From assembly GCF_016624945.1 (NCBI RefSeq), contig NZ_JACVUI010000001.1:186001-250000 (forward strand): 64,000 nucleotides of DNA, given 5' to 3'. The notes under the pieces are model-generated. The model did no database searches. It was not told the DNA's origin and saw nothing but the letters and a program-made list of their open reading frames with translations. Of the stretch, positions 46,372-56,484 are shown one piece after another. The DNA is from Acinetobacter sp. S54. GTDB lineage: Bacteria > Pseudomonadota > Gammaproteobacteria > Pseudomonadales > Moraxellaceae. Position 1 is the stretch's first letter, and the number at the start of each line of letters is the position of its first letter. The translations under genes and the position numbers were made by a program.

Positions 46372-46397
46372 AAAACAGCCTGGAGAAAGGCTGTTTT
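46372..46397. terminator. Bidirectional terminator between the 80-aa gene and aqpZ
   Basis: Perfect 10-bp stem AAAACAGCCT / AGGCTGTTTT with a six-base loop; A and T flanks serve both directions. Confidence 0.85.
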
Positions 46398-46414
46398 CTA
46401 GCGGTATTTATATC

Positions 46415-47104
46415 TTAGTCTTTTTCATTGATCACCACTTTATAAATAATTGCACCCAGAATAGCGCCTATAATAGGTGCAACCCAAAATAACCATAATT
46501 GACTTAAAGCGGCTGTTTCAGCAAAAAGGGCAACGCCTGTACTCCGTGCAGGGTTTACAGAAGTATTGGTAACCGGAATACTGATCAAGTGAATGACCGT
46601 TAAAGTTAAACCAATGGCGATGGGCGCAAAGCCTGCGGGTGCATTTCGATGAGTCGATAATAAAATAATAATCAGGAAGAAAGCGGTCAGAACCACTTCA
46701 ATCAAAAACGCAGACCCTAAAGAGAAGTGATTGGGAGATAGTTCCGCATAACCATTGGTGGCGAACCCCCCTGTACCCGTAAAACCTGCCTGACCTTTTA
46801 CAATCATATAAAGCACAAATGCAGAAGCAGCAGCACCAATGACCTGTGAAATAATATAAGGAATGACCTCCTTGCTATCTAAACGTCCGCCAACCCACAT
46901 ACCTACACTGACAGCTGGATTAAAATGCGCACCAGAGATATGACCAAAGGCATAAGCACCAGTTAATACAGTTAATCCGAAGGCAAATGCGACACCTAGA
47001 AAACCAATACCCAGTTCAGGAAATGCAGCTGCTAATACTGCACTGCCACAACCACCAAAAACCAGCCAGAATGTACCTAAGAACTCAGCAAAATATTTAT
47101 GCAT
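46415..47104 (-). CDS. aqpZ: Aquaporin Z
   Basis: AqpZ is a water channel of the inner membrane. The 229 residues have six membrane helices and both NPA boxes (62-64 in AHFNPAV and 184-186 in SVNPARS). The selectivity filter looks aquaporin-like: His172, Thr181 and Arg187 correspond to the known AqpZ residues, so glycerol transport is unlikely. A single-gene unit read leftward. Confidence 0.93.
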   Translation of the reverse strand: MHKYFAEFLGTFWLVFGGCGSAVLAAAFPELGIGFLGVAFAFGLTVLTGAYAFGHISGAHFNPAVSVGMWVGGRLDSKEVIPYIISQVIGAAASAFVLYMIVKGQAGFTGTGGFATNGYAELSPNHFSLGSAFLIEVVLTAFFLIIILLSTHRNAPAGFAPIAIGLTLTVIHLISIPVTNTSVNPARSTGVALFAETAALSQLWLFWVAPIIGAILGAIIYKVVINEKD

Positions 47105-47248
47105 TTTGATTTTCTCTTACTTTTGTTGTTGAACTTATAAATCGCGTGCTGTGATTAATATTTGTGCGATTATGGTCTTATTTTTATCTCTATCTGAGAC
47201 TTTAAGCAAGAAGATAAAAGCTTTTTTTATTTCATGTCTTATTCTAAT

Positions 47249-48250
47249 TTAATGATGAACGTACTGCTGTCGCCATTGCTGTGGAGTCATCTGGCTCCAT
47301 TGTTTAAAGGCACGTTGAAATGCACTTTGTTCGGAATAACACAATAATAAAGCGATTTCCTGTAGGCTTAAATGTGGATCTTTCAAATATTCGATCGCCA
47401 GCATATAGCGAATTTGCTGAGTTCGTTGCTGAAAGGTCATATTTTGTTGTTGTAAATGGCGCTGTAACTGTCGTACTGATAATCCCAATTGTGCTGCAAT
47501 CTGCTCAATTTGATATTCATTCTTTTGTAGACCTTTTAAAATCGCTTGCTGTAAACGCTGATCCAGTTGGGTTGTATGTGGCAGCTGTTGTAACAAGGCT
47601 TGTGCTTGCTGCATAAGCAACTGTTGTAGGGTGTGATCAGCACGACCAATAACTTTGCTGGCTTCACTCATCGGAATTAAAATTTGTGTTTTTTCCTGCG
47701 AAAACTTTACCCGGCAATGGAAATAACGTTCATAGACCTGTACTTCTTTAGGAGGCGGGTTAATAAAATGTACTTCATGTAAATGAATTTGATCTTTACA
47801 CATAAATTGCTGTAGAAATTGCACCATTAATGCAATCGCAATTTCATCAGTCAATTGAGTGGGGTGCAGTTCAGTTTCTTCCCAGCGAATTGAAAAATAA
47901 GACGATAAGAATTCAACTTTTAAAGGACTGCCGTCATAGACCAACCGATGAAAGTCTTGATAACGGTTTAGTGCTTCGCCAAGACTTTCACATGACAGCG
48001 CAATATAGGCCAAAATTCCCAAATGCTTGGGTTGTACATATTCAGCAATTTTCAGTCCGAGACCTATGTGCGGTTGGACATGTTCAATTTGTTCAAGTAA
48101 ATCACGCCAAATGACATAGTCAAAACGTTCCAGATTTTGAACCTCAAGCAAGCTTTGGGGTTCAGGCAATTGTTGCGATTCACAATATAATTTTAATAAA
48201 TGTCCCAGTCCTCCATAGACTGATCCTGCATAATTTTTGAGTAAAGCCAT
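47249..48250 (-). CDS. AraC-family transcriptional regulator
   Basis: A 333-residue regulator: an N-terminal arabinose-binding-like domain (PF12625 type, residues about 20-200) and a C-terminal AraC double helix-turn-helix (IEQIAAQLGLSVRQLQRHLQ, then LSLQEIALLLCYSEQSAFQRAFKQW). The length and layout match the OruR/GbdR-like subgroup that responds to small metabolites. It is divergent from the hydroxylase-like gene at 48355, which is a candidate target; the inducer is unknown. Confidence 0.85.
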   Translation of the reverse strand: MALLKNYAGSVYGGLGHLLKLYCESQQLPEPQSLLEVQNLERFDYVIWRDLLEQIEHVQPHIGLGLKIAEYVQPKHLGILAYIALSCESLGEALNRYQDFHRLVYDGSPLKVEFLSSYFSIRWEETELHPTQLTDEIAIALMVQFLQQFMCKDQIHLHEVHFINPPPKEVQVYERYFHCRVKFSQEKTQILIPMSEASKVIGRADHTLQQLLMQQAQALLQQLPHTTQLDQRLQQAILKGLQKNEYQIEQIAAQLGLSVRQLQRHLQQQNMTFQQRTQQIRYMLAIEYLKDPHLSLQEIALLLCYSEQSAFQRAFKQWSQMTPQQWRQQYVHH

Positions 48251-48354
48251 CCCTGAATGCTCTTTTGTCGTGTTTTGTCAATGAACGATAAAAATCAGTC
48301 AATACATAGCATAGAAAAATTCTTATATTCAAGTCAAAAGGGAGGATTTTTAAA

Positions 48355-49002
48355 ATGATAAAAGGTTTTGTGGCTGGTTTGATACTCGCCAATGGCTTTG
48401 AATGGGTCGCTCATAAATATATCTTACATGGTGTTCACCGCAAAGGTCAGCCACGTTATAGTCCAGTTCCTAAAAGTATGGAGTCGCACTGGGCACATCA
48501 TCGTGAAGTACGAAAGACACAATTTCATGATGATTGTTATGTAGAGGGTTTAGAGAGTTGGCGTACTCGCAATGAGCTAATATCACTTGCTGTTGCTGCA
48601 GGTGTGGCGAGTGCGATATTTTATCCTTTTTCAAAAGGTATGGCGCTTGCTGCTGGCTACAGTGCTGTCAATTATTTTTATATTCATCGTCGTGCCCATC
48701 TTGAACCTGAATGGGCAAAACAACGTATTCCTTGGCATTATGATCATCATATGAATTCAAATCAGGATGCTAACTGGTGTGTTACCAAGCCTTGGTTTGA
48801 TTATATTTTAGGAACACGTGTGGTTTCATCTGCAGACTTAAAGGAAGCGAATCCTTTGGGTTTACCACTACCAGGAAGTATTTCCAAGAAACTGACAATG
48901 GCGATTGAACGTGTATTTCCTGCAAAATGGGTCGAGCATAAACCAAAACTGGTAGATAAACAGACTTTAGAAAAAACTGACACGACAGCCTCAGTGGCTT
49001 AA
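48355..49002 (+). CDS. Fatty acid hydroxylase / sterol desaturase family protein
   Basis: A 215-residue membrane protein with His clusters that bind a di-iron centre in this superfamily: HKYILH, HWAHH, HRRAH and HYDHH. Two or three hydrophobic segments anchor it. GGGAGG precedes the ATG. Reaction and substrate are not readable; hydroxylation of a lipid is the family expectation. It is divergent from the AraC-type regulator. Confidence 0.8.
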   Translation: MIKGFVAGLILANGFEWVAHKYILHGVHRKGQPRYSPVPKSMESHWAHHREVRKTQFHDDCYVEGLESWRTRNELISLAVAAGVASAIFYPFSKGMALAAGYSAVNYFYIHRRAHLEPEWAKQRIPWHYDHHMNSNQDANWCVTKPWFDYILGTRVVSSADLKEANPLGLPLPGSISKKLTMAIERVFPAKWVEHKPKLVDKQTLEKTDTTASVA

Positions 49003-49007
49003 AAAAA

Positions 49008-49036
49008 AGGGCAATTCAGTCAAACTTAATTGCCCT
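49008..49036 (-). terminator. Terminator for hisF
   Basis: Stem AGGGCAATT / AATTGCCCT with an 11-base loop; the plus-strand A8 tract gives the T run on the minus strand. Confidence 0.75.
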
Positions 49037-49070
49037 ATATCTTATATTATCTAAAGATCTGCGCTATATG

Positions 49071-49829
49071 TTATAGACGCATTTCTATTCCTTGTTCCGC
49101 TAAAAACTCTTTGGCTTCTGGAATGGTATATTGTCCAAAGTGGAAAATACTGGCTGCCAGAACTGCATCTGCACCCCCTTGTAAAATTCCATCTGCCATA
49201 TGTTGTAAATTTCCAACACCACCAGAAGCAATAGTCGGGATTGAAACTCGATCATTAATCGCACGCATGAGGGCAATGTCATAACCTGCTTTGGTACCAT
49301 CCGCATCCATGCTGGTCACTAACAATTCTCCAGCGCCATATTCTGCCATTTTTACTGACCATTCAAGAGCATCTATACCCGTAGGTTTACGACCACCGTG
49401 GGTAAAAATTTCCCATTTGTTTTCTCCAGTTTTTTTAGCATCAATCGCGACTACGATACATTGTGCCCCGAAACGTTGGGAGGCTTCCTGTACAAATTCG
49501 GGATTGAACACAGCCGCGGAGTTGATACTGACTTTATCTGCTCCCGCATTTAGCAATGAGCGAATATCTTCAACTTTACGGACACCACCCCCCACTGTTA
49601 ATGGCACAAAGACGCTTTCTGCCATTCGTTCCACTGTACGATAAGTCGTGTCGCGTCCATGATGCGTCGCCGTGATATCCAGAAACGTGATTTCATCGGC
49701 ACCCTGTTCATTATAGCGACGCGCTACTTCGACAGGATCGCCTGCATCACGAATATCTAAAAATTGAACACCTTTGACGACACGGCCATTATCGACATCG
49801 AGGCAGGGAATAATACGTTTTGCAAGCAT
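49071..49829 (-). CDS. hisF: Imidazole glycerol phosphate synthase subunit HisF
   Basis: HisF is the cyclase subunit that, with HisH, makes imidazole glycerol phosphate and AICAR in histidine synthesis. The 252 residues form a TIM barrel with catalytic Asp11 (IPCLDVDNG) and Asp130 (VVAIDAKK), and phosphate-binding GG pairs (TVGGGVR, IASGGVG). It is separated here from hisA, hisH and hisB, as in other members of this lineage. Confidence 0.97.
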   Translation of the reverse strand: MLAKRIIPCLDVDNGRVVKGVQFLDIRDAGDPVEVARRYNEQGADEITFLDITATHHGRDTTYRTVERMAESVFVPLTVGGGVRKVEDIRSLLNAGADKVSINSAAVFNPEFVQEASQRFGAQCIVVAIDAKKTGENKWEIFTHGGRKPTGIDALEWSVKMAEYGAGELLVTSMDADGTKAGYDIALMRAINDRVSIPTIASGGVGNLQHMADGILQGGADAVLAASIFHFGQYTIPEAKEFLAEQGIEMRL

Positions 49830-49942
49830 GGTGACATCCAGCGATATTGGTCAAAATCAATAAAGTTCACGAGACATAGCAGAATCTTGGTAAACTGTAG
49901 CGCTATTCTATCAAACTTATAATTGTTGCACGCAGGTTTTCT

Positions 49943-50893
49943 ATGTCGGTTTATACGCCGTTGAGTTTAGAGCAAGTTCAAGCATTCGCTTTGCCTTATG
50001 GATTAGAGGTGGTGAACTTGATTCCAATTCAGGGAGGAATTGAAAACACTAATTATTTTTTAGTGACGCAGGATCATCAACAATACGTTTTGACAGTGTT
50101 TGAAGAACTGGATCAACAAGGGGCAAATGAATTGCCACCTGTATTACAATATCTGGGTCAACAAGGCGTTCCTGTGGCTGTGCCTTTAAGCTATGCGGGT
50201 CAATTTATTCACGTTATTGCGGATAAACCTGCTCAAATTGCACCAAAAATTGCAGGAAGGCATCCGATTCCACCGACGCTTAAGCAAATTATCGGAATTG
50301 GTAAGGCTCAGGCACAACTACATATGGCCTTACAGAACTTCCAATTTAAAAGACAAAGCTATCGAAATCACGCTTATTGGACAAATGTTGCCGATCAACT
50401 CAGATCCCATATGAATCAAGATGATCTGGAACTATTAGATCGTGTATATCAATTATTTAATCAACAGCGTGAACAACATCCTGATTTGCCACAGGGTTGG
50501 ATTCATTCTGATTTATTCCGTGACAACACCCTATTTGACGAAGATGTTTTAGAAGGTATTTTAGATTTTTCTGAAATGAATCAGGATGATTTATTGTTTG
50601 ACGTGGCGATTGCAATAAATGATTTTTGTACCGAACATCCTAGTGCGCAACTTAATTCAGACAAATTAAATGCATTTGTTGAAGGTTATCACACTGTGCG
50701 TCAGTTCACGTCAGATGAGCAGTCGTGCTTAGCAGTTTATTTAGCCATGGCAGCCTGTCGATTCTGGTTATTGCGATTGCAGGTCGCAGAGCGTAATGCG
50801 CAAGAAGTCCGTCAAGGTGACGATATTTTGCAAAAAAATCCTATAGAAATGCGACGATTATTAGAAAGTCGGTTAGCCCATTTAACAGGTTGA
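49943..50893 (+). CDS. thrB: Homoserine kinase (type II, ThrB)
   Basis: A 316-residue kinase of the aminoglycoside-phosphotransferase fold that phosphorylates homoserine in threonine synthesis, not the GHMP-type ThrB of enterics. Visible: nucleotide-binding NTNYFLV, catalytic WIHSDLFRDN (Asp190, Asn195) and metal-binding GILDFSE. Length is normal for this type. The cold-shock/DUF1294 gene begins 11 bases after its stop. Confidence 0.9.
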   Translation: MSVYTPLSLEQVQAFALPYGLEVVNLIPIQGGIENTNYFLVTQDHQQYVLTVFEELDQQGANELPPVLQYLGQQGVPVAVPLSYAGQFIHVIADKPAQIAPKIAGRHPIPPTLKQIIGIGKAQAQLHMALQNFQFKRQSYRNHAYWTNVADQLRSHMNQDDLELLDRVYQLFNQQREQHPDLPQGWIHSDLFRDNTLFDEDVLEGILDFSEMNQDDLLFDVAIAINDFCTEHPSAQLNSDKLNAFVEGYHTVRQFTSDEQSCLAVYLAMAACRFWLLRLQVAERNAQEVRQGDDILQKNPIEMRRLLESRLAHLTG

Positions 50894-50904
50894 AGGATAG
50901 TATC

Positions 50905-51534
50905 ATGCGGGATCAGGGACGGCTGGTGGAATGGTTTGATGAAAAAGGCTACGGCTTTATCCAACCTGATGATGCTGATAAAGATCGGGTCTTTTTACAT
51001 ATCAAGGATTTTGCTCGGCACGGACCGCGTCCAATAGTAGGGTGCGCACTCGAATATTTGATCATTCTGGATGAACGAGGGCGTTATCGTGCCCAACAAG
51101 TCACGTATTTAAAAGCCGCGCAAACTCGTAATTTAGCATCAAATAAAAAACGCCCGACACCCGCTACTCATGCAGCTTCGCTTAAACCCATGCAAATCGC
51201 GGCGGTGATTTATATTGTAGTTGTGGCTATTTTGAGCGTGATGCATGTGTTACCTGCCTATAGTTTTATTTTTATTGCGCTGATGAATATTCTGAGTTAT
51301 TGGCTATATGCACAGGATAAAGAGGCTGCCCAACTGGGAAATCGACGGGTGCCTGAACAAACTTTGCATGTGATTTCTTTTTTAGGCGGTTGGCCCGCAG
51401 CCTGGTTAGCGCAACAAAAATTGCGACATAAAACACAAAAACAACCATTTAGAAAAATTTATTTTTGTACCATAGTCTTCAATATACTTTTATTACTATG
51501 GCTCATTTCTCCTTTGAATGTAGTATTTCATTAG
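50905..51534 (+). CDS. Cold-shock domain / DUF1294 fusion protein
   Basis: 209 residues. The N-terminal 65 residues are a cold-shock OB fold with RNA-binding motifs KGYGFIQPDD and VFLHI. The C-terminal part from about 100 is DUF1294, with three or four membrane helices (IAAVIYIVVVAILSV) and the family signature DKEAAQLGNRRVPEQTLHVISFLGGWPAAWLAQ. The ATG at 50905 has AAGGA seven bases upstream. Domain fusion of this kind is widespread in proteobacteria; function unknown. Likely co-transcribed with thrB. Confidence 0.85.
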   Translation: MRDQGRLVEWFDEKGYGFIQPDDADKDRVFLHIKDFARHGPRPIVGCALEYLIILDERGRYRAQQVTYLKAAQTRNLASNKKRPTPATHAASLKPMQIAAVIYIVVVAILSVMHVLPAYSFIFIALMNILSYWLYAQDKEAAQLGNRRVPEQTLHVISFLGGWPAAWLAQQKLRHKTQKQPFRKIYFCTIVFNILLLLWLISPLNVVFH

Positions 51535-51565
51535 GGGATAAAAGAATAAATTAAAAGGTGCATTA

Positions 51566-51961
51566 ATGAATTATCCTTCAGAACAACTTCAGTCCAGTAA
51601 AACCTTAACACTGGTTCTTTATATTTTATATATTGCCGCCATTTTTAGTGCGGGTCTTTTGGCGATCGTGGCGCTTATTATTAACTATGTGAAACGCAGC
51701 GATGTTGAAGGCACATGGCTTGCTAGCCACTTTACTTGGCAGATTCGTACATTCTGGTGGTATTTATTCTGGAATATCATTGCTTTTGTGCCATTCTTAT
51801 TTTTATTTTTCACAGGTGACAATGACAATTTATTTGCGGGTGTAGCATTGTCGGCGAGTACTTTTTGTGTGGTCGTTATTGGCTTAGCATGGATTTGGAT
51901 CGTTTATCGCGCCATTCGTGGTTTAATTGCTTTAAACGACAATAAAACCATGTATCAATAA
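51566..51961 (+). CDS. DUF4870-like membrane protein
   Basis: 131 residues with three membrane helices (LYILYIAAIFSAGLLAIVALI, a central segment and a C-terminal one). The interhelix segment EGTWLASHFTWQIRTFWW is typical of the DUF4870/Tic20-like group. It follows the cold-shock/DUF1294 gene by 31 bases and is probably in the same operon. No function is known. Confidence 0.75.
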   Translation: MNYPSEQLQSSKTLTLVLYILYIAAIFSAGLLAIVALIINYVKRSDVEGTWLASHFTWQIRTFWWYLFWNIIAFVPFLFLFFTGDNDNLFAGVALSASTFCVVVIGLAWIWIVYRAIRGLIALNDNKTMYQ

Positions 51962-52433
51962 TTAATTCAAAAATGTTGTGGTTTATAAAACTACAGTATT
52001 CTTTGGCCTGACATCGAAAAGCTAAATTCTCGCCGGTGTCAGGATTCATGATAAATCCTTGCCTTTGAAAAGGTGGTTTAGTTCTCAAAAATATAAATAA
52101 AAGGTAAATTTTTAACATTATTTTGTAATGTGCATTCCATAATCTCTCCTATGTTTTTGCTAAAATTATAAATAACAATTACTTATGCATTTTTATATAT
52201 TTTTGCATTTCGAAAAATAAGATGTATTAACTGATTTTTTTTAATTATTTATTAAGCCAATCTCCATAGCATTATTTCTAAACGATAAGCCTGAATAAAA
52301 AATATGATTTTAGGTAGTTGTTTGAATTTTATATGTTTTATTCTTTATACATATAAAACAAGAGCTTTATCCTAAATTTTTGCTTAGCAAAAAATCAAGA
52401 TAAATAATGCGATGGCGAACATCTGGACATCCT
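51962..52433. other. AT-rich intergenic region before the Pls-like gene
   Basis: No confident gene. A minus-strand frame crosses it from 52049 but overlaps the end of the preceding gene and is not called. It probably contains the Pls-like gene promoter. In-frame ATG codons at 52407 and 52434 both could start that gene. Confidence 0.5.
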
Positions 52434-55400
52434 ATGAATGCAATTATTCATGCTCCCTCTGTGATACGTGGTGATCAACGACCAGAGTTTATCCGAACTG
52501 AAGTTCTTTCAGATATTTTAGACCATACAGCTCAGCAATATCCCACACATATTGCTTTGATTGATCAGGGTCGACAGATTACTTATGCCGAATTAAAGCA
52601 ACAAGTCGATCAAATGGCCCAACAACTTATTCAGCGTGGTGTTAAAGCTGGGGATCGTGTGGGTTTGTGGTTGCCACGTGGTGCAGATTTATTGATTGCA
52701 CAGGCGGGTATCTGTAAAGCAGGAGCAGCTTGGTTGCCCTTTGATATGGATGTTCCTGTTGATCGTATTCAAGTCTGTCTGGATGATGCTCAAGCAGTAG
52801 GGATTGTTACAAGTCGTGATTGGGCAACTTCTCTTCAGCACTTGGCTCAAGCCATCTGGACTGATGTAGAACTTAATCAGCCGACCCATCAACCGGTTAT
52901 CCAACAACGCGCTGCACAAGATGACGCGGCCTATATTATCTATACATCGGGTTCAACAGGAAAACCTAAAGGGATTGTCATTGAACAGCGCAATATCTGT
53001 CATTTTCTGCGTTCAGAAAATTCAGTACTCGGAGTATGTCACGAAGATAAAGTCTATCAGGGCTTTTCTGTAGCGTTTGATATGTCCTTTGAAGAAATCT
53101 GGATTTCTTACTTAGTCGGAGCCACTATCTGGATTGCACCCAAAGATTTAGTGACTGACCCAGAACGTCTGTGTAAAACCTTACAACAGGAAAATATTAG
53201 CATTCTACATGCGGTTCCCACATTATTGGCTTTGTTTCCAGAAGATGTTCCTAATTTAAGAATTATTAATCTGGGCGGTGAAATGTGTCCAGAAGCATTG
53301 GTAGCGCGTTGGGATTTGCCTCATCATCAGATTTTTAATACCTATGGCCCCACTGAAACCACAGTTACTTCGAGTTTGGCACGTGTTTACGCCGATGAGC
53401 CTGTGACTATAGGAGTTCCTTTACCAAACTACGGTATGTTGGTACTAAATGATCAGTTTGAACTCTTACCTCAGGGTGAGGTAGGGGAGCTTTGCGTTTT
53501 TGGTCCCAGTGTGGGACGTGAATATTTGGGACGTCCAGAGTTAACTGCTGAAAAATTTATTGATAACAAGTGGGCCAATAATGACCATGAATTAAAATTA
53601 TATCGGACAGGAGATTTGGCACGTTTGGATGAAAATGGTCAAATTCAGTGTCTGGGACGGGCAGATGATCAAATTAAAATTCGAGGTTTTCGTGTTGAAC
53701 TAGGTGAGATTGAAGCCGCACTGTGTGATCTAAATGGAATTGGGACAGCCGCTGTAGTCTTGCGTCGTGATGATGAAATGGATCAGTTGGTGGCTTTTAT
53801 TGTGTTGGATCAAGATGCCAAAGACCAGATTCATGTCAAGGATATTCGTGCCTATCTAAAATCAAGATTACCTGCTTACATGGTTCCAAATCGCTTTGAA
53901 ATTGTAGAGCAAGTTCCACGTTTGTTGTCTGGAAAGATTGACCGAAATGCATTGCGTAAGATTGAACTAACCACTTCAATTGAAAAGGAGGTTTCAGACG
54001 AACCTCAAAATGATGCAGAGCGAATCTTATTTGGTGTTTTACAAAAATTATTTCCCAATCAGGCGATTCGTCTGAGTGCAGATTTCTTTGATGATCTGGG
54101 AGGACATTCACTTTTAGCGGCAGTATTGACATCCGAGCTACGTGAATATCCTGAATATGCACAAATTACTATTCAGAACATCTACCAAAATCGTAAAGTT
54201 GGTGCAATTAGCCAATTTATGCTGGCACAGACTAAGCAGCAGCAAATGCGTGAAGTAAGCCATTATGAAGTGAATACGCTCAATCGTATTTTATGTGGTT
54301 TGGCACAATTAGTTGTGATTCCTGTGTTGATTGCGTTGACCATGCTGCAATGGCTTGCACCATTTTTTAGCTATCATTATTTTACAGGTAGCCCAAGTGA
54401 CAATATCGCAAATGCTATTGTGATTTCATTGGGTGTATATGTGGTGAGCATTTTTGCGAGTTTTGCGATTTCAATTCTAGGGAATCGTTTATTATTGAGC
54501 GGCATTCAAGCAGGCCAATATCCGCTCTGGAGCAGAACTTATTTTCGCTGGTGGCTGGCAGATCGTTTGACCAGTATAGCACCCGTTTACTTACTGGCTG
54601 GCTCAAGTCTGAATCGACTATATCTACGCGCACTCGGAGCAAAAATTGGTAAAGAGGTCCATGTGGGTTCGGTCTTTGTACGCATGCCTGCTTTATTGTA
54701 TATCGATGATGGCGTTAGTGTTGGTTCGCATGTCAATCTAGAAAATGCCAAAGTAGAGCGAGGACATCTTGTTTTAGGTCGCATTCATTTAAAACAGGAA
54801 AGCTATGTGGGCTCATACAGTGTGTTAGAAGAAAATACCTGTCTGGAAGAATATGCCCATTTAAAAGCACTTTCTGCATTGCCAAATGGGCAGACGATTC
54901 CTGCCCGTGAAATTTGGGATGGTGCACCTGCGAAATATCATAGTCATGTGGATATTGAACAATTATTGCCACGTGAAAATGTGAGTCGTGTCCGTCGAAT
55001 TCTGGAACCATTTTATTATGGCTTTAGTGGGCTGATTATTGCCTGCTTGTTTTTTATTCCTATTTTTCCAAGCTTTATTTTGGTGGATTGGTTTGATGTT
55101 AAATACTTCAGTCAATGGGAAAGTCTTAATATTGCGACCACTGCAATGCATTATTTTTTACTGGCAATTCCAGCTAGTGCCTTAATGATTATTGCCACTG
55201 CCTTGTTTGCAGCACTTGTTCGTAAAATGCTACTGCCTAGTTTAAAAGCAGGAACCTATTCACTGCATAGCATGACTTATTATCGTAAATGGTTTGCCAC
55301 GCAAATTTTGGAAACCAGTCTGCAAACGCTACACGGTCTTTTTGCAACTGTATATGCACCTGCTTGGTTTCGATTATTGGGGGCCAAAGTCGGCAAAGAC

Positions 55401-56423
55401 AGCGAAATTTCCACTGCAACAGGTGTAGTGCCTGAGTTATTAACTCTAGGCGATGAAAGCTTTATCGCTGATGCGGTGATGCTGGGTGATGAGGAAATTA
55501 CTCGTGGCTGGATGATTTTACAGCCTACAACAGTCGGTCGTCGTAGTTTTGTCGGGAACAGTGCTTACATTGCAGATGGAACTGATTTGCCAGATGGTGT
55601 ATTAATTGGGGTTCAGTCTAAAATCCCTGAGAATGATCAACTACATAGCGGTGAAACATGGTTTGGTTCTCCTGCATTACGCTTACCAGCACGTGAAACG
55701 GTAACAGATTTTCCAGAACATTTGACTTTTAGACCGAGTATTGCACGACGTATGATGCGCGGATTAATTGAAGGTTTACGCATCGTGCTCCCTTCTGCTT
55801 TTGCAATTGGGGTCGGGTATATGATTGTTTTATCAGTGATTGATATCGTAGTCGCTAAAGGCTGGTTTTATGGTCTATTAACATTGACTTTATCAGGTAT
55901 TCTCTACGGTATTGCCAGTTTTTTATTGATCGTTATATTGAAATGGGTGTTTATTGGCCGTTATAAAACCCGTTCAGCACCTATGTGGACGATGTTTGTC
56001 TGGTTAAGTGAAGGTATTACCAGCTTATATGAATCAATTGCCATTCAAAACTGTCTTAACTATGTGCGGGGGACACCATTTTTACCACTGCTATTACGCT
56101 TACTGGGTGTCAAAGTAGGTAAGAACGTTTATTTAGATACGGCAGATATTACCGAGTTTGATTGTGTGACAATAGGAGACTATAGCGAGCTGAATAGTTT
56201 TAGTGGTCCACAAACGCATTTATTTGAAGACCGTATCATGAAAATTGGTGAAGTTAAAATTGGCAGTCATGTCACGATACATTGTCGTAGTATCGTGCTT
56301 TATAATGCTGAAGTGGCCGATCAAACTTTGCTTGGTCCCTTAACATTAGTCATGAAAGGTGAAAAAATTCCATCAAAATCTGCGTGGATTGGTTCACCAG
56401 CACAACCGTGGCTGAGCAGTTAA
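52434..56423 (+). CDS. Pls/PosA-type NRPS-like protein (adenylation, carrier, membrane hexapeptide repeats)
   Basis: 1329 residues with the plan of epsilon-poly-lysine synthetase relatives. Residues about 15-500 are an adenylation domain: YTSGSTGKPKG (170-180), NTYGPTET near 302, YRTGDLARLD and LSGKIDRNAL with its Lys. A carrier domain follows with the phosphopantetheine Ser559 in LGGHSLL. From about 620 six or so membrane helices alternate with three left-handed beta-helix hexapeptide segments (for instance VGSHVNLENAKVERGHLVLG). There is no condensation domain; the C-terminal region is thought to couple amino acids in this family. The product is unknown. The ATG at 52407 would add nine residues. 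Confidence 0.85.
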   Translation: MNAIIHAPSVIRGDQRPEFIRTEVLSDILDHTAQQYPTHIALIDQGRQITYAELKQQVDQMAQQLIQRGVKAGDRVGLWLPRGADLLIAQAGICKAGAAWLPFDMDVPVDRIQVCLDDAQAVGIVTSRDWATSLQHLAQAIWTDVELNQPTHQPVIQQRAAQDDAAYIIYTSGSTGKPKGIVIEQRNICHFLRSENSVLGVCHEDKVYQGFSVAFDMSFEEIWISYLVGATIWIAPKDLVTDPERLCKTLQQENISILHAVPTLLALFPEDVPNLRIINLGGEMCPEALVARWDLPHHQIFNTYGPTETTVTSSLARVYADEPVTIGVPLPNYGMLVLNDQFELLPQGEVGELCVFGPSVGREYLGRPELTAEKFIDNKWANNDHELKLYRTGDLARLDENGQIQCLGRADDQIKIRGFRVELGEIEAALCDLNGIGTAAVVLRRDDEMDQLVAFIVLDQDAKDQIHVKDIRAYLKSRLPAYMVPNRFEIVEQVPRLLSGKIDRNALRKIELTTSIEKEVSDEPQNDAERILFGVLQKLFPNQAIRLSADFFDDLGGHSLLAAVLTSELREYPEYAQITIQNIYQNRKVGAISQFMLAQTKQQQMREVSHYEVNTLNRILCGLAQLVVIPVLIALTMLQWLAPFFSYHYFTGSPSDNIANAIVISLGVYVVSIFASFAISILGNRLLLSGIQAGQYPLWSRTYFRWWLADRLTSIAPVYLLAGSSLNRLYLRALGAKIGKEVHVGSVFVRMPALLYIDDGVSVGSHVNLENAKVERGHLVLGRIHLKQESYVGSYSVLEENTCLEEYAHLKALSALPNGQTIPAREIWDGAPAKYHSHVDIEQLLPRENVSRVRRILEPFYYGFSGLIIACLFFIPIFPSFILVDWFDVKYFSQWESLNIATTAMHYFLLAIPASALMIIATALFAALVRKMLLPSLKAGTYSLHSMTYYRKWFATQILETSLQTLHGLFATVYAPAWFRLLGAKVGKDSEISTATGVVPELLTLGDESFIADAVMLGDEEITRGWMILQPTTVGRRSFVGNSAYIADGTDLPDGVLIGVQSKIPENDQLHSGETWFGSPALRLPARETVTDFPEHLTFRPSIARRMMRGLIEGLRIVLPSAFAIGVGYMIVLSVIDIVVAKGWFYGLLTLTLSGILYGIASFLLIVILKWVFIGRYKTRSAPMWTMFVWLSEGITSLYESIAIQNCLNYVRGTPFLPLLLRLLGVKVGKNVYLDTADITEFDCVTIGDYSELNSFSGPQTHLFEDRIMKIGEVKIGSHVTIHCRSIVLYNAEVADQTLLGPLTLVMKGEKIPSKSAWIGSPAQPWLSS

Positions 56424-56444
56424 ATCTGAGCTGAAGACCATAAA

Positions 56445-56472
56445 AAAATGGGCGAATTTATCGCCCATTTTT
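56445..56472. terminator. Bidirectional terminator between Pls-like gene and hisA
   Basis: An 11-bp stem AAAATGGGCGA / TCGCCCATTTT with a five-base loop and A/T tracts on both sides. Confidence 0.85.
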
Positions 56473-56484
56473 GTATATAGTTTT

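Noticed and set aside
51876..52118. Minus-strand frame with a possible internal start at 52049 preceded by AGGA
   Set aside because: It overlaps the end of the DUF4870-like gene by some 85 bases and shows no domain; the ribosome-binding site alone is not enough.
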